Positions 8,204 through 17,230 of a stretch of DNA of 46,176 nucleotides are shown piece after piece. Within the stretch, counting starts at the first letter, position 1, and each line of letters opens with the position of its first letter. A program made the position numbers and the translations under genes. The notes beneath the pieces were generated by a model that did not search any database, was not told the origin of the DNA, and saw only the letters and a program-made list of their open reading frames with translations. The DNA comes from Oxalobacteraceae bacterium (GTDB lineage: Bacteria; Pseudomonadota; Gammaproteobacteria; Burkholderiales; Burkholderiaceae_D): the NCBI GenBank assembly GCA_021768485.1, contig JAIZVZ010000029.1:1-46176 (forward strand). The letters are read 5' to 3'.

Positions 8204-9484
8204 ATGCAACTCATTACCGTCGGCCTAAACCACACCACCGCGCCAGTTTCCCTACGGGAAAAGGTCGCGTTTGCGCCAGACCAGCTAGGGCTGGCGGTGG
8301 CATCGGCACGTGCCTGGTTCGGCGGCAATAGCACACGCGCCGGCGTCGCCTACGAAACAGCCATCCTGTCGACCTGCAACCGTACCGAACTGTATTGCGC
8401 CAGCGCGGCGGCCGACCCCATGGATGCCACCGCGCATTTCCTGGCCGATTACCACAAGCTCGATTACGCCGACCTGCGGCCGCATCTGTACACCTTGCCG
8501 CAGGCCGATGCCGTGCGCCACGTGTTCCGGGTCGCCTCCGGCCTCGATTCGATGGTTCTCGGCGAAGCGCAAATTCTCGGCCAGATGAAAGATGCGGTCC
8601 GCCGCGCCGACGCCGCCGGCGGCCTCGGCATGTATCTGCACCAGATGTTCCAGCGCACCTTTTCAGTGGCCAAGGAAGTGCGCAGCACCACCGAGATCGG
8701 CGCCCACAGCGTCTCGATGGCCGCCGCCGCAGTCAAGCTGGCCGAGCGCATCTTCGACCGCGTCGGCGAACAGCGCGTGCTGCTGATCGGCGCCGGCGAA
8801 ATGATCGAGCTGTGCGCCGCCCATTTCGCCGCCCAGCAGCCAAAATCGCTGACCATTGCCAACCGCACGCTCGAACGCGGCGAGGCGCTGGCCGCGCGTT
8901 TCGGCGCCAGCGCCATCCGGCTGGCGCAACTGGCCGAGCAGCTGTCGCAATTTGACATCATCATCTCCTGCACGGCCTCGACCCTGCCCATCATCGGCCT
9001 GGGACTGGTGGAGCGGGCGATCAAGAACCGGCGCCACAAACCGATGTTCATGCTCGACCTGGCCGTGCCGCGCGATATCGAACCGGAAGTCAAACGGCTC
9101 GACGACGTCTACCTGTACAGCGTCGACGACCTCGCGCGCGTGGTGCAAAGCGGGCTCGACAATCGCCAGGCCGCCGTGCAGCAAGCCGAAACGATTATCG
9201 AAACCGGGGTGCAGTCGTACATGCACTGGATTAACAATCGCACCGTGGTGCCCGTCATCCGCCAACTGCAGGAATCGTCGGAAAACATTCGCCTGCTCGA
9301 GCTCGAACGCGCCCGCAAGATGCTCAGCAAAGGCGCCGACATCGACAGCGTGCTCGACGCCCTGTCGAAAGGCCTGACCGCCAAATTCCTGCACGGTCCG
9401 CAACACGCCTTGCACAAGGCAGAAGGCGACGAACGCGCGCAACTGACGCAATTGCTGCCGCGCCTGTTCCAGACCAAGCGTTAG
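8204..9484 (+). CDS. hemA: Glutamyl-tRNA reductase
   Basis: HemA reduces glutamyl-tRNA to glutamate-1-semialdehyde with NADPH, the first committed step of C5-pathway haem synthesis. The 426-residue protein begins [15 protein letters not shown]. It carries the nucleophile Cys58 in STCNRTELY, the [17 protein letters not shown] signature, an NADPH-binding segment ([12 protein letters not shown]) and the C-terminal dimerisation helices. The ATG at 8204 matches family starts; the GTG at 8162 would add 14 atypical residues over a -10 box. prfA follows about 100 bases later, the usual hemA-prfA pair. Confidence 0.96.
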   Translation: MQLITVGLNHTTAPVSLREKVAFAPDQLGLAVASARAWFGGNSTRAGVAYETAILSTCNRTELYCASAAADPMDATAHFLADYHKLDYADLRPHLYTLPQADAVRHVFRVASGLDSMVLGEAQILGQMKDAVRRADAAGGLGMYLHQMFQRTFSVAKEVRSTTEIGAHSVSMAAAAVKLAERIFDRVGEQRVLLIGAGEMIELCAAHFAAQQPKSLTIANRTLERGEALAARFGASAIRLAQLAEQLSQFDIIISCTASTLPIIGLGLVERAIKNRRHKPMFMLDLAVPRDIEPEVKRLDDVYLYSVDDLARVVQSGLDNRQAAVQQAETIIETGVQSYMHWINNRTVVPVIRQLQESSENIRLLELERARKMLSKGADIDSVLDALSKGLTAKFLHGPQHALHKAEGDERAQLTQLLPRLFQTKR

Positions 9485-9586
9485 CGGCGCCCCGCTACCC
9501 GCCGGCCGCGCTTGCCCGGCCGGCCGCCGTGCCGATCTTTCCCGATCTTTTTTAACATAGCCGTACCGGATATAACACTCGTCATG

Positions 9587-10663
9587 ATGAAACCCTCTAT
9601 GCTGGCCAAGCTCGACCAGCTGGCCAACCGCCTGGTCGAGCTCGACCAATTGCTGATGCACGAAGACGCCACCAAGGACATGGATAGCTATCGCAAGCTC
9701 ACGCGCGAACACGCCGAGCTCGGGCCGCTGGTGGCGGTCTATCACGATTATCAACAGGCCGACAGCGACATCGCCGCCGCCACCGAAATGCTGCAAGACC
9801 CCGACATGAAGGATTTTGCCCAGGAAGAGATTCTCGATGCCAGGCGCCGCATGGAGCAGCTCGATCTCGATCTGCAGAAAATGCTCTTGCCAAAAGATGA
9901 AAACGACGACCGCAACATCTTCCTCGAAATCCGCGCCGGCACCGGCGGCGACGAATCGGCGCTGTTTGCCGGCGACTTGCTGCGCATGTATACGCGCTTT
10001 GCCGAACGCAACCGCTGGCAAGTCGAGATGGTCTCGGAATCGGCCTCCGAAGTGGGCGGCTACAAGGAAGTGATCGTGCGCGTGGCCGGCAACAGCGTCT
10101 ATTCAAAACTCAAGTTCGAATCGGGCGGCCACCGCGTGCAACGGGTGCCGGCCACCGAAACCCAGGGCCGCATCCACACCTCGGCCTGCACCGTGGCCGT
10201 GATGCCCGAAGCCGACGAAGTGGCCGACGTCAACATCAATCCATCCGAGCTGCGCATCGACACCTATCGCGCCTCCGGCGCCGGCGGCCAGCACATCAAC
10301 AAGACCGATTCGGCCGTGCGCATCACGCATCTGCCGACCGGCATCGTGGTCGAATGCCAGGACGACCGCAGCCAGCACAAGAACAAGGCGCAGGCCATGA
10401 AAGTGCTGGCGACCCGCATCAAGGATGCGCAATTGCGCGAACAGCAAAGCAAGGAAGCGGCGACCCGTAAAAGCCTGATCGGCTCGGGCGACCGCAGCGA
10501 ACGGATCCGCACCTATAATTTCCCGCAGGGCCGGATGACCGATCACCGCATCAACCTGACGCTGTACAAGCTCGACTTCATCATGGACGGCGATCTGAGC
10601 GAGCTGACCAACGCCCTGGCGGCCGAGCACCAGGCGCAGCTGCTGGCCGAGCTGGCCGAATAA
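9587..10663 (+). CDS. prfA: Peptide chain release factor 1
   Basis: RF1 reads UAA and UAG stop codons and releases the finished peptide. The 358-residue product has the PAT codon-recognition tripeptide at residues 188-190 ([10 protein letters not shown]) and the GGQ hydrolysis motif at 233-235 ([15 protein letters not shown]). The start MKPSMLAKL at 9587 matches the family; an ATG directly before it (9584) is an equal alternative, and a frame open from 9512 is too long. GGQ is the target of PrmC methylation, and prmC lies two genes downstream. Confidence 0.97.
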   Translation: MKPSMLAKLDQLANRLVELDQLLMHEDATKDMDSYRKLTREHAELGPLVAVYHDYQQADSDIAAATEMLQDPDMKDFAQEEILDARRRMEQLDLDLQKMLLPKDENDDRNIFLEIRAGTGGDESALFAGDLLRMYTRFAERNRWQVEMVSESASEVGGYKEVIVRVAGNSVYSKLKFESGGHRVQRVPATETQGRIHTSACTVAVMPEADEVADVNINPSELRIDTYRASGAGGQHINKTDSAVRITHLPTGIVVECQDDRSQHKNKAQAMKVLATRIKDAQLREQQSKEAATRKSLIGSGDRSERIRTYNFPQGRMTDHRINLTLYKLDFIMDGDLSELTNALAAEHQAQLLAELAE

Positions 10664-10741
10664 AATTATTGCGCACAGTGATAGACTGTTGCCCGATGCT
10701 GATTTATGCCCCCTGTTACCCAACCTGTTCCGGACCAGATC

Positions 10742-11248
10742 ATGAATAAAATTTCTCCTCGTTTGCTGCTGACGCTGATCGGCTTGAGCGCTCTCGGCTT
10801 GCTGGCCATGGCGCTGTATTCGCAGCATGTCGGGCACATGCTGCCGTGCCCTCTGTGCGTGTTGCAGCGCTATGCCTTTGCCTGCATCGCGCTGTTTGCC
10901 CTGACCGGCGCCAGCCGGGCCGACGCCGACCATACGCGCCGGCCGTCGGCCGTGCGCCAGGCCAGCACCGGCCTGGGGCTGCTTGCCGCGCTGGCCGGCG
11001 GCGGCGTCGCCGTCTACCAGGTCTGGCTGATGGCGCATCCGAGTTTTTCCTGCGGCATCGATCCGATGGAAACCTCGCTCAACACCATCATCACCGCGCG
11101 CTGGCTGCCGTGGATCTTCAAGGCCGACGGCCTGTGTTCGACCGAATATCCGCCGCTGCTGGGCCTGTCGTTTCCGCAATGGGCGCTGGTCTGGTTCGTC
11201 ATTTATGCGCTGGCCCACATCTACCTGCTGGCCAGACGCCGCAAATAA
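10742..11248 (+). CDS. dsbB: Disulfide bond formation protein B
   Basis: DsbB reoxidises periplasmic DsbA and passes electrons to quinone in the inner membrane. The 168-residue protein has four hydrophobic segments and two cysteine pairs, Cys36/Cys39 in PCPLC and Cys104/Cys132 (FSCGID and GLCSTEY), the full set needed for activity. ATG 10742 is used; the in-frame ATG at 10706 would add 12 polar residues. The gene stands between prfA and prmC and ends 3 bases before prmC, so it probably shares their transcript. Confidence 0.95.
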   Translation: MNKISPRLLLTLIGLSALGLLAMALYSQHVGHMLPCPLCVLQRYAFACIALFALTGASRADADHTRRPSAVRQASTGLGLLAALAGGGVAVYQVWLMAHPSFSCGIDPMETSLNTIITARWLPWIFKADGLCSTEYPPLLGLSFPQWALVWFVIYALAHIYLLARRRK

Positions 11249-11251
11249 GCG

Positions 11252-12151
11252 ATGCCGACACCGCAGCAGGCGCTGGAACTGGCGCGCAGCATCCATCCGG
11301 GGGCGACACTCGAAGCGATCGAGCGCAGCCGCCTGCTCGACCCGCTCGAACAGCGTTTGCTGCTGTGCCATGTGCTCGGCCTGAGCCGGGTCGAATTGAT
11401 CACGCGCGGCGCCCGCAGCCTGAGCCAGGCTGAAGCGGCCGCGCTCAGCGCGCTGTTCGGGCGGCGTCTCGATGGCGAGCCGATCGCCTATCTGCTCGGG
11501 CAGCGCGAATTTTTCGGTTTGCCCTTGCACGTCTCGCCTGCCGTCCTGATTCCGCGCCCCGAAACCGAACTACTGGTCGAACTGGCGCTTGCGCGTCTGG
11601 CAGCCGGGGCCCGCGTGCTCGACCTCGGCACCGGCAGCGGCGCCATCGCGCTGGCCATCGCCCACAGCAGGCCCGATGTGACGGTCACCGCGCTCGACCT
11701 CAGCAGCGCGGCGCTGGCGGTGGCGCGGCGCAATGCGCGCGAACTACAAATTGACAACGTCAGCTTCCTCGAGAGCAGCTGGTATGACGCGCTCGACGGC
11801 GCGCCGCGCTTCGACCTGATCGTTTCCAACCCGCCCTATATCGAACGGGGCGACCGCCATCTGAGCCAGGGCGATTTGCGCTTTGAGCCGCTCGATGCGC
11901 TGACCGACCACCAGGACGGACTGGCGGCGCTGCGCCTGATCGTCAGCGGCGCGACGCCTCATCTGCGGGCCGGCGGCTGGCTATTGATGGAGCACGGTTA
12001 CGACCAGGCCGCGGCGGTGCGCGCCCTGCTGGCGGCGCAAGAGATGCAGGAGGTGCAAAGCTGGCGCGACCTGGCCGGCATCGAGCGCGCCAGCGGCGGC
12101 CGCCGGCCTGGCGGATATCTCGACGATGAAAGCGCCGCACACAGCCGTTGA
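11252..12151 (+). CDS. prmC: Peptide chain release factor N5-glutamine methyltransferase
   Basis: PrmC methylates the glutamine of the GGQ motif in release factors using S-adenosylmethionine. The 299-residue product has an N-terminal helical substrate-binding domain, the SAM motif LDLGTGSGAIALAIA, and the catalytic NPPY at residues 193-196. The start lies 3 bases after the dsbB stop. In many Burkholderiales grxD and ubiX follow directly; here about 11 kb of other genes intervene. Confidence 0.95.
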   Translation: MPTPQQALELARSIHPGATLEAIERSRLLDPLEQRLLLCHVLGLSRVELITRGARSLSQAEAAALSALFGRRLDGEPIAYLLGQREFFGLPLHVSPAVLIPRPETELLVELALARLAAGARVLDLGTGSGAIALAIAHSRPDVTVTALDLSSAALAVARRNARELQIDNVSFLESSWYDALDGAPRFDLIVSNPPYIERGDRHLSQGDLRFEPLDALTDHQDGLAALRLIVSGATPHLRAGGWLLMEHGYDQAAAVRALLAAQEMQEVQSWRDLAGIERASGGRRPGGYLDDESAAHSR

Positions 12152-12205
12152 GGCGGCCGTCCGATTTTTTTTGCTAGAATGGACGGCTAACTACTGGAGT
12201 CGTTC

Positions 12206-14074
12206 ATGCCTCATTCTCTTTCGCCGGTCCGTCCTCGCCCTATTCTTCTTCGCCCGCTTCATCACACCATTCTTGCCCTCACGATGACGCTGTCGGCCGC
12301 GCTGTGCTGCGCGCCGGCCCAGGCGGCAGCACCGGTCGCCAGCCATAGCGCCGATGCGCGCGCGCAGGCTGCGGCACTGTACGACGCCGACTGGCAATGG
12401 CATATGCGCCACATGCCGGAATGGGCGACCGCAGTCGGCGACAACCGCTACAACAATTTGCTGTCGGACAGTTCGCTGGCCGGTTCGCGTTCTGCCAATG
12501 CCCACGAGCAGGAGATGCTCGCGAAGATTAAGGCCATCAACCCGGCCAGCCTGCATGGCCAGGACCTGACCTCTTACCAGCTGTTCCTGTACGAAAAAGA
12601 AAAAGCCGTGCAAGGCGCGAAATTCTATCCGTATATGGCGCAACCGATCACGCAGCAAGACGGCATTCATATCGCCTTCGTGCAAATGGTCGCCCAGACC
12701 CCGTTCAAGACGGCGCGCGACTACCGCAATTACATCGCCCGCCTGCAAGCCTGGCCGGCGTATGTCGACGGCATCATCGCCCAGCTGCAGGAAGGTGTCC
12801 GCACCGGCTGGGTGGCGCCGAAAGCGACCATGCGCATCGTCCCCGACCAGCTCAAGCAGTTGCATGAAAAACTGATGGAAAGCCCGATCGCGGCGCCTTT
12901 CAACGACATTCCGGCCACGATTTCGAAAGCCGAACGCCAGCGCCTGGCCAGCCTCGGCAAAGCCAGCCTGGCGCGCGATGTCGGTCCGGCGCTCGGCAAG
13001 CTCGAAGCCTATTTGCGCAGCACCTATCTGCCGGCCGCGCGCGATTCGATCTCGGCGGCGGCACTGCCTGCCGGCCCGGCCTACTATGCTTTCGCGGTCA
13101 AGGAAAATACGACCACCGACATGACGCCGGTGCAAATTCACGCGCTGGGACTGAAAGAAGTGGCGCGCATCCAGGCTGAAATGAAAGCGACCATTGCCCA
13201 GACCGGCTTCAAGGGCGACTTCGCGGCCTTCGTCGCCTTCGTCAACAGCGATCCGCGCTTTTTCTATACGTCGAAAAACGAATTGCTGGACGGTTATCGC
13301 GCCATCATCAAAAAGACCTATGTGCAATTGCCGGCCCTGTTCGCGCAGTTGCCGCGCGGCGCCGTCGATGTCAAGCCGGTCCCTGAAATCGGTGCCGAAG
13401 ACCAGGGCGCAGCGTATTACGATCAGGGCACGCCCGACGGCAAGCGGCCCGGCTATTTTGTCGCCAATACCTCGAAACTGGAAACCCGCGCCAAGTGGGA
13501 AATGGAAACCCTGACCCTGCATGAAGCGGTGCCGGGCCACCATCTGCAGGTCGCACGGGCCCAGGAAATTGCGGGCCTGCCGAACTTCCGCCGCTTCGGC
13601 TGGTATGTGGCATTCGGCGAAGGCTGGGCGCTGTATGCGGAAAGCCTGGGCGCCGAAATGGGTTTTTATACCGATCCGTATTCGATGTTCGGCCATTTGA
13701 ACGATGAATTGTTCCGCGCCGTGCGCCTGGTGGTCGACACCGGCATCCATGCGAACGGCTGGAGCCGCGAACAGGCGATTGCCTACATGGACGCCAATAC
13801 CGCCAATCCGCATAGCGACAACATCGTCGAGGTGGACCGCTACATCGGCTGGCCGGGACAGGCGCTCGGCTACAAGATCGGCCAGCTGAAGATCCGCGCG
13901 CTGCGCGACAAGGCGCAACTGGCGCTGGGCGACAAATTCGATGTGCGCGGCTTTCATAACGCCGTCATCGACAATGGCGCGCTGCCGCTGGCGGTGCTCG
14001 AACAGCAAATCGACTTGTGGATTGAACAACAAAAAAAATCGGCGGCGGCGCACGCCAAAGCGAACGGCGCTTAA
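12206..14074 (+). CDS. DUF885 family, probable secreted metallopeptidase-like protein
   Basis: The 622-residue product starts with a long positively charged leader and a hydrophobic core ending APAQAAA (cleavage near residue 40), so it is probably periplasmic. The C-terminal half has HEAVPGHHLQ at residues 439-446, the signature of DUF885, followed by FGEGWALYAESLG, which resembles the zinc-binding glutamate region of gluzincin peptidases. Substrate is unknown. GGAG stands 7 bases before the ATG. A TAGAAT hexamer about 30 bases before the start could be its -10 box. Confidence 0.85.
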   Translation: MPHSLSPVRPRPILLRPLHHTILALTMTLSAALCCAPAQAAAPVASHSADARAQAAALYDADWQWHMRHMPEWATAVGDNRYNNLLSDSSLAGSRSANAHEQEMLAKIKAINPASLHGQDLTSYQLFLYEKEKAVQGAKFYPYMAQPITQQDGIHIAFVQMVAQTPFKTARDYRNYIARLQAWPAYVDGIIAQLQEGVRTGWVAPKATMRIVPDQLKQLHEKLMESPIAAPFNDIPATISKAERQRLASLGKASLARDVGPALGKLEAYLRSTYLPAARDSISAAALPAGPAYYAFAVKENTTTDMTPVQIHALGLKEVARIQAEMKATIAQTGFKGDFAAFVAFVNSDPRFFYTSKNELLDGYRAIIKKTYVQLPALFAQLPRGAVDVKPVPEIGAEDQGAAYYDQGTPDGKRPGYFVANTSKLETRAKWEMETLTLHEAVPGHHLQVARAQEIAGLPNFRRFGWYVAFGEGWALYAESLGAEMGFYTDPYSMFGHLNDELFRAVRLVVDTGIHANGWSREQAIAYMDANTANPHSDNIVEVDRYIGWPGQALGYKIGQLKIRALRDKAQLALGDKFDVRGFHNAVIDNGALPLAVLEQQIDLWIEQQKKSAAAHAKANGA

Positions 14075-14201
14075 ACTCGCCATGCCGTGCACGATGCTGC
14101 GGACACAAACCTGTTACAAAAGAAATTCGGTGGCCGCAGCATGAACTTTCAATTTAGGTTACTCTCCGGGTCAACAGAAAATGCAGTTGAAGGAGCATAA
14201 A

Positions 14202-15788
14202 TTGAATACGACATTATCGCGCCGTTTGGCGCTGTTGGCGCTGGACGCCAATAAACCGCTGCTCAATCAGGGTTTGCGCGGCATCGAGCGCGAAACGCTG
14301 CGCGTCGACGCCCATGGCGCGCTGGCCGCCACCCCGCATCCGGTCGCGCTCGGCGCGGCCCTGACGCACCCGCACATTACGACCGACTATGCCGAAAGCC
14401 TGCTCGAATTCATCACGCCGGCCGAACACGATATCAGCCAGACCCTGAGCAAGCTCGAGGCCGTCCACCGTTACAGCTATACCGAGCTTGGCGACGAGTT
14501 GCTGTGGAGTCAATCGATGCCGTGCGAATTGCCGGCAGAAAAAGACATCGCCATCGCCTGGTACGGCAAATCGAATCTGGGCATGTTAAAACACGTCTAC
14601 CGGCGCGGCCTGGCGCTACGCTACGGCAAGGCCATGCAATGCATCGCCGGCGTCCACTACAATTATTCCTTGCCCGACGATTTGTGGGCACTGCTGAAAA
14701 AAGAAGAAGGCGTGGCCGGCAGCGCCAAGTCGTTTCAGTCGGAAAGCTATTTTGCGCTGATCCGCAATTTCCGCCGCTATAGCTGGCTGCTGATGTACCT
14801 GTTCGGCGCCGCGCCGGCGCTGTCCAAAGGTTTTTTGCGCGGCCGCGCGCATCAGCTCGAGACGCTGTCGTCGGACACCCTGTATCTGCCGTATGCGACC
14901 AGCCTGCGCATGAGCGACCTCGGTTATCAAAACGATGCGCAATCGGGCCTGACGCCGCAGGAAAACAGCCTCGACAACTATGTCGCCACGCTGACCGCCG
15001 CCGTCAACCGGCCGTATGCGCCATACGCGGCCATCGGCACCCGGCAAAATGGCGAATGGGTGCAGATTTCGACCAATGTGCTGCAAATCGAAAACGAATA
15101 TTATTCGACCATCCGCCCCAAGCGCGTGATCCGCACCGGCGAACGGCCGATCCAGGCGCTGTGCGCGCGCGGCGTCCAATATATCGAAGTGCGCTGCCTC
15201 GATGTCGATCCGTTCGAGGCGGTCGGCATCAACGTCAAGACCGCGCGCTTTCTCGATGCCTTCCTGCTGTTTTGCGCGCTCGACGCCAGTCCGGCCACCA
15301 GCGAACAGCAAGGCCTCGAATACAAATCCAATTTCGCGCTGGCGGTCAAGGAAGGCCGGCGGCCGGGCCTGATGCTGCGGCGCCAGGGACAGCCGCTGTC
15401 GCTGCAAGCCTGGGGCCAGCAATTGCTCGAACAAATCCGGCCGCTGGCCGCCTTGCTCGATCAAGCGCGCGGCGGCAGCGACCATCTCGATTCGCTGGCG
15501 CAGCAGCAAGCCAAGCTGGCCGATCCGGCCCTGACGCCATCGGCCAGGGTGCTGACTGCAATCAAGGACAACGGCGGCTCGTTTACGGCCTTCGGCCTGC
15601 AGCAAAGCCGCCTGCATGCGGCGCAGCTGAAGGCGCAGCCGCCGAGCGCCGACGAACGCGCCTACTTTGACGAGCTGGCCAGGAAATCGCTGGCCGAGCA
15701 AGAAGCGATCGAAGCCGAGCCGCAAAGCAGTTTCGAAGACTATCTGGCGGCCTATCGCAGCAGCACTTTGTGCAAGCACTGCAACTGA
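14202..15788 (+). CDS. gshA: Glutamate-cysteine ligase
   Basis: GshA joins glutamate and cysteine with ATP, the first step of glutathione synthesis. The protein matches the E. coli type along its length: [54 protein letters not shown]. The TTG at 14202 is chosen because AAGGAG at 14190-14195 stands 6 bases before it, giving 528 residues from (M)NTTLSRRL. An in-frame ATG at 14181 has no ribosome binding site, and from it the AAGGAG would be coding. A supply of glutathione fits the nearby monothiol glutaredoxin, but they are not in one operon. Confidence 0.94.
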   Translation: MNTTLSRRLALLALDANKPLLNQGLRGIERETLRVDAHGALAATPHPVALGAALTHPHITTDYAESLLEFITPAEHDISQTLSKLEAVHRYSYTELGDELLWSQSMPCELPAEKDIAIAWYGKSNLGMLKHVYRRGLALRYGKAMQCIAGVHYNYSLPDDLWALLKKEEGVAGSAKSFQSESYFALIRNFRRYSWLLMYLFGAAPALSKGFLRGRAHQLETLSSDTLYLPYATSLRMSDLGYQNDAQSGLTPQENSLDNYVATLTAAVNRPYAPYAAIGTRQNGEWVQISTNVLQIENEYYSTIRPKRVIRTGERPIQALCARGVQYIEVRCLDVDPFEAVGINVKTARFLDAFLLFCALDASPATSEQQGLEYKSNFALAVKEGRRPGLMLRRQGQPLSLQAWGQQLLEQIRPLAALLDQARGGSDHLDSLAQQQAKLADPALTPSARVLTAIKDNGGSFTAFGLQQSRLHAAQLKAQPPSADERAYFDELARKSLAEQEAIEAEPQSSFEDYLAAYRSSTLCKHCN

Positions 15789-15817
15789 CGATTTTTCGCG
15801 CTCAGCGGCTTATTTAG

Positions 15818-15853
15818 TTGCCCACTCATTTGCCAACTCAGTTGCCCACTCAG
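15818..15853. repeat. Three 12-bp tandem repeats before the DUF938 gene
   Basis: Three units of TTGCCCACTCAG (first ending T, second with CCA for CCC) run from 15818 to 15853. They are in frame with the downstream gene and would encode LPT(H/Q) three times if translation began at the TTG at 15818. More likely they lie in the leader. Confidence 0.75.
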
Positions 15854-15865
15854 CTCCCCGCGCCG

Positions 15866-16465
15866 ATGCCCACGCCGCTGCCCAGTTCGCCCTCCTGCCT
15901 GCGCAATCGCGATGCGATTCTGGCGCTGCTGCGCCAGCAGTTTTCCGACCGCCGGCAGGTTCTGGAAATCGGCAGCGGCACAGGCGAGCATGCCATTTTT
16001 TTCAGTGCGGCGCTGCCGCACCTGCGCTGGCAGACGAGTGACGTCGCCGCCCATCAGCAGGCCATTGCAGCGCGCCTGCAAGCCGAGCCGCTCGCCAATT
16101 GCCTCGCGCCCGTGGTGTTCGACGTCAGCCGCGACAGCTGGCCGGACGGCGACTTCGACGCCGTGTTCAGCGCCAACACCTGTCACATCATGGCGTGGCA
16201 ACAGGTGCAGGCGATGTTCGCCGCCTTTCGCGCCCACTTGCCAGGCGGCGCCGTGCTCTGCCTCTACGGACCGTTCAATTATGGCGGACAATTTACCAGC
16301 GCCAGCAATGCCGCCTTCGACCGCAGCCTGCGCGCCACAGCGCCGCAGATGGGCGTGCGCGACTTCGAGGCGGTCGATGCGCTGGCGCGGGCGGCCGACC
16401 TGCAGCTGCAAGCCGATTATGCGATGCCGGCAAACAACCGCCTGCTGGTCTGGCGCCGTACCTGA
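15866..16465 (+). CDS. DUF938 SAM-dependent methyltransferase-like protein
   Basis: The 199-residue product has the class I methyltransferase motif I (VLEIGSGTGEHAIFF), an acidic strand after DVAAH and a DAVFSANTCHIMAW post-motif, which is the DUF938 pattern. The substrate is unknown. ATG 15866 is taken as the start because the protein then begins shortly before RNRDAILALLR, the conserved family start. The upstream TTG frame would only add repeat-encoded Pro/Thr/Leu. No ribosome binding site is evident. Confidence 0.82.
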   Translation: MPTPLPSSPSCLRNRDAILALLRQQFSDRRQVLEIGSGTGEHAIFFSAALPHLRWQTSDVAAHQQAIAARLQAEPLANCLAPVVFDVSRDSWPDGDFDAVFSANTCHIMAWQQVQAMFAAFRAHLPGGAVLCLYGPFNYGGQFTSASNAAFDRSLRATAPQMGVRDFEAVDALARAADLQLQADYAMPANNRLLVWRRT

Positions 16466-16492
16466 ACCGCCGCCGGCCCTGGCCGCGCGACG

Positions 16493-17131
16493 CTAATTCT
16501 GGGAATTTTTCAGCCGCAGCAAACCGAGGCCGAGCAACATATACATGGCGCCGGCGCCGCGATTGAAACAGTCGGCCCGCCGCGGACTCGCAAACCAGCG
16601 CCGCGCAGAATGGGCCAGCAGCCCGTAAGCCATCAAGGAAAGAAACGAGAGCAGCATGAAGCTGGCAATCAGGATCGCGAACTGCGGCAGCAAGTCGTGC
16701 TGCGCGCTCAAAAATTGCGGGAACAGCGCCGTAAAAAACAGGATCGCATTCGGATTGGTCAGCGCCAGGAAAAAACCCTGCAAATACAGCGCGCGGTTGC
16801 TGCGCACATCGTGCGGCGCCGGCGCCGCGAGCGCGGCAAAGAGATTCGAACGCGAGCGCCATTGTTTGATGCCGAGATAAATCAGGTAAGCGGCGCCGGC
16901 CAACTTGAGCACCCCGAACAGCATGGCCGAGGTCTTGAGCAGCGCGCCGAGCCCGGTCATCGTCAGGCTGGCGACGATCAGGCAGCCGCTGACATTGCCC
17001 AGCGATGAAAACGCGACCCGCCGCAGGCCCAGCGTCATGCTATTGGAAATGGCCAGCAAGACGGCCGGTCCGGGGCTCATGATGGTCAGCGAGGCAACGG
17101 CGCAAAACAAGAGCCAGGTCGAAAATTCCAT
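16493..17131 (-). CDS. LysE/RhtB family amino acid exporter
   Basis: This family exports amino acids or related small molecules across the inner membrane. The 212-residue protein has six hydrophobic segments and the N-terminal motif SLTIMSPGPAVLLAISNSMTLGLRR typical of the family, with NPNAILFFTALFPQF in the middle. ATG 17131 has GGAAG just before it; the longer frame to 17182 lacks one. It lies 100 bases downstream of the SNF2 gene on the same strand. The exported substrate cannot be told. Confidence 0.88.
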   Translation of the reverse strand: MEFSTWLLFCAVASLTIMSPGPAVLLAISNSMTLGLRRVAFSSLGNVSGCLIVASLTMTGLGALLKTSAMLFGVLKLAGAAYLIYLGIKQWRSRSNLFAALAAPAPHDVRSNRALYLQGFFLALTNPNAILFFTALFPQFLSAQHDLLPQFAILIASFMLLSFLSLMAYGLLAHSARRWFASPRRADCFNRGAGAMYMLLGLGLLRLKNSQN

Positions 17132-17230
17132 TACTTCCTTCTTCAATACAAACACATCGACTGACGCCGCTGCAACAAACAATATAAAACCGGTAAAACC
17201 CTGCGGACCGCGCGCCTGAGGCGCGTCCCC

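Noticed and set aside
10103-11530. 475-codon open frame antisense to prfA, dsbB and prmC
   Set aside because: It crosses three well-supported genes on the other strand and has no family features.
12191-14092. 633-codon open frame antisense to the DUF885 gene
   Set aside because: It mirrors the GC-rich codon pattern of the real gene on the other strand and encodes no recognisable protein.
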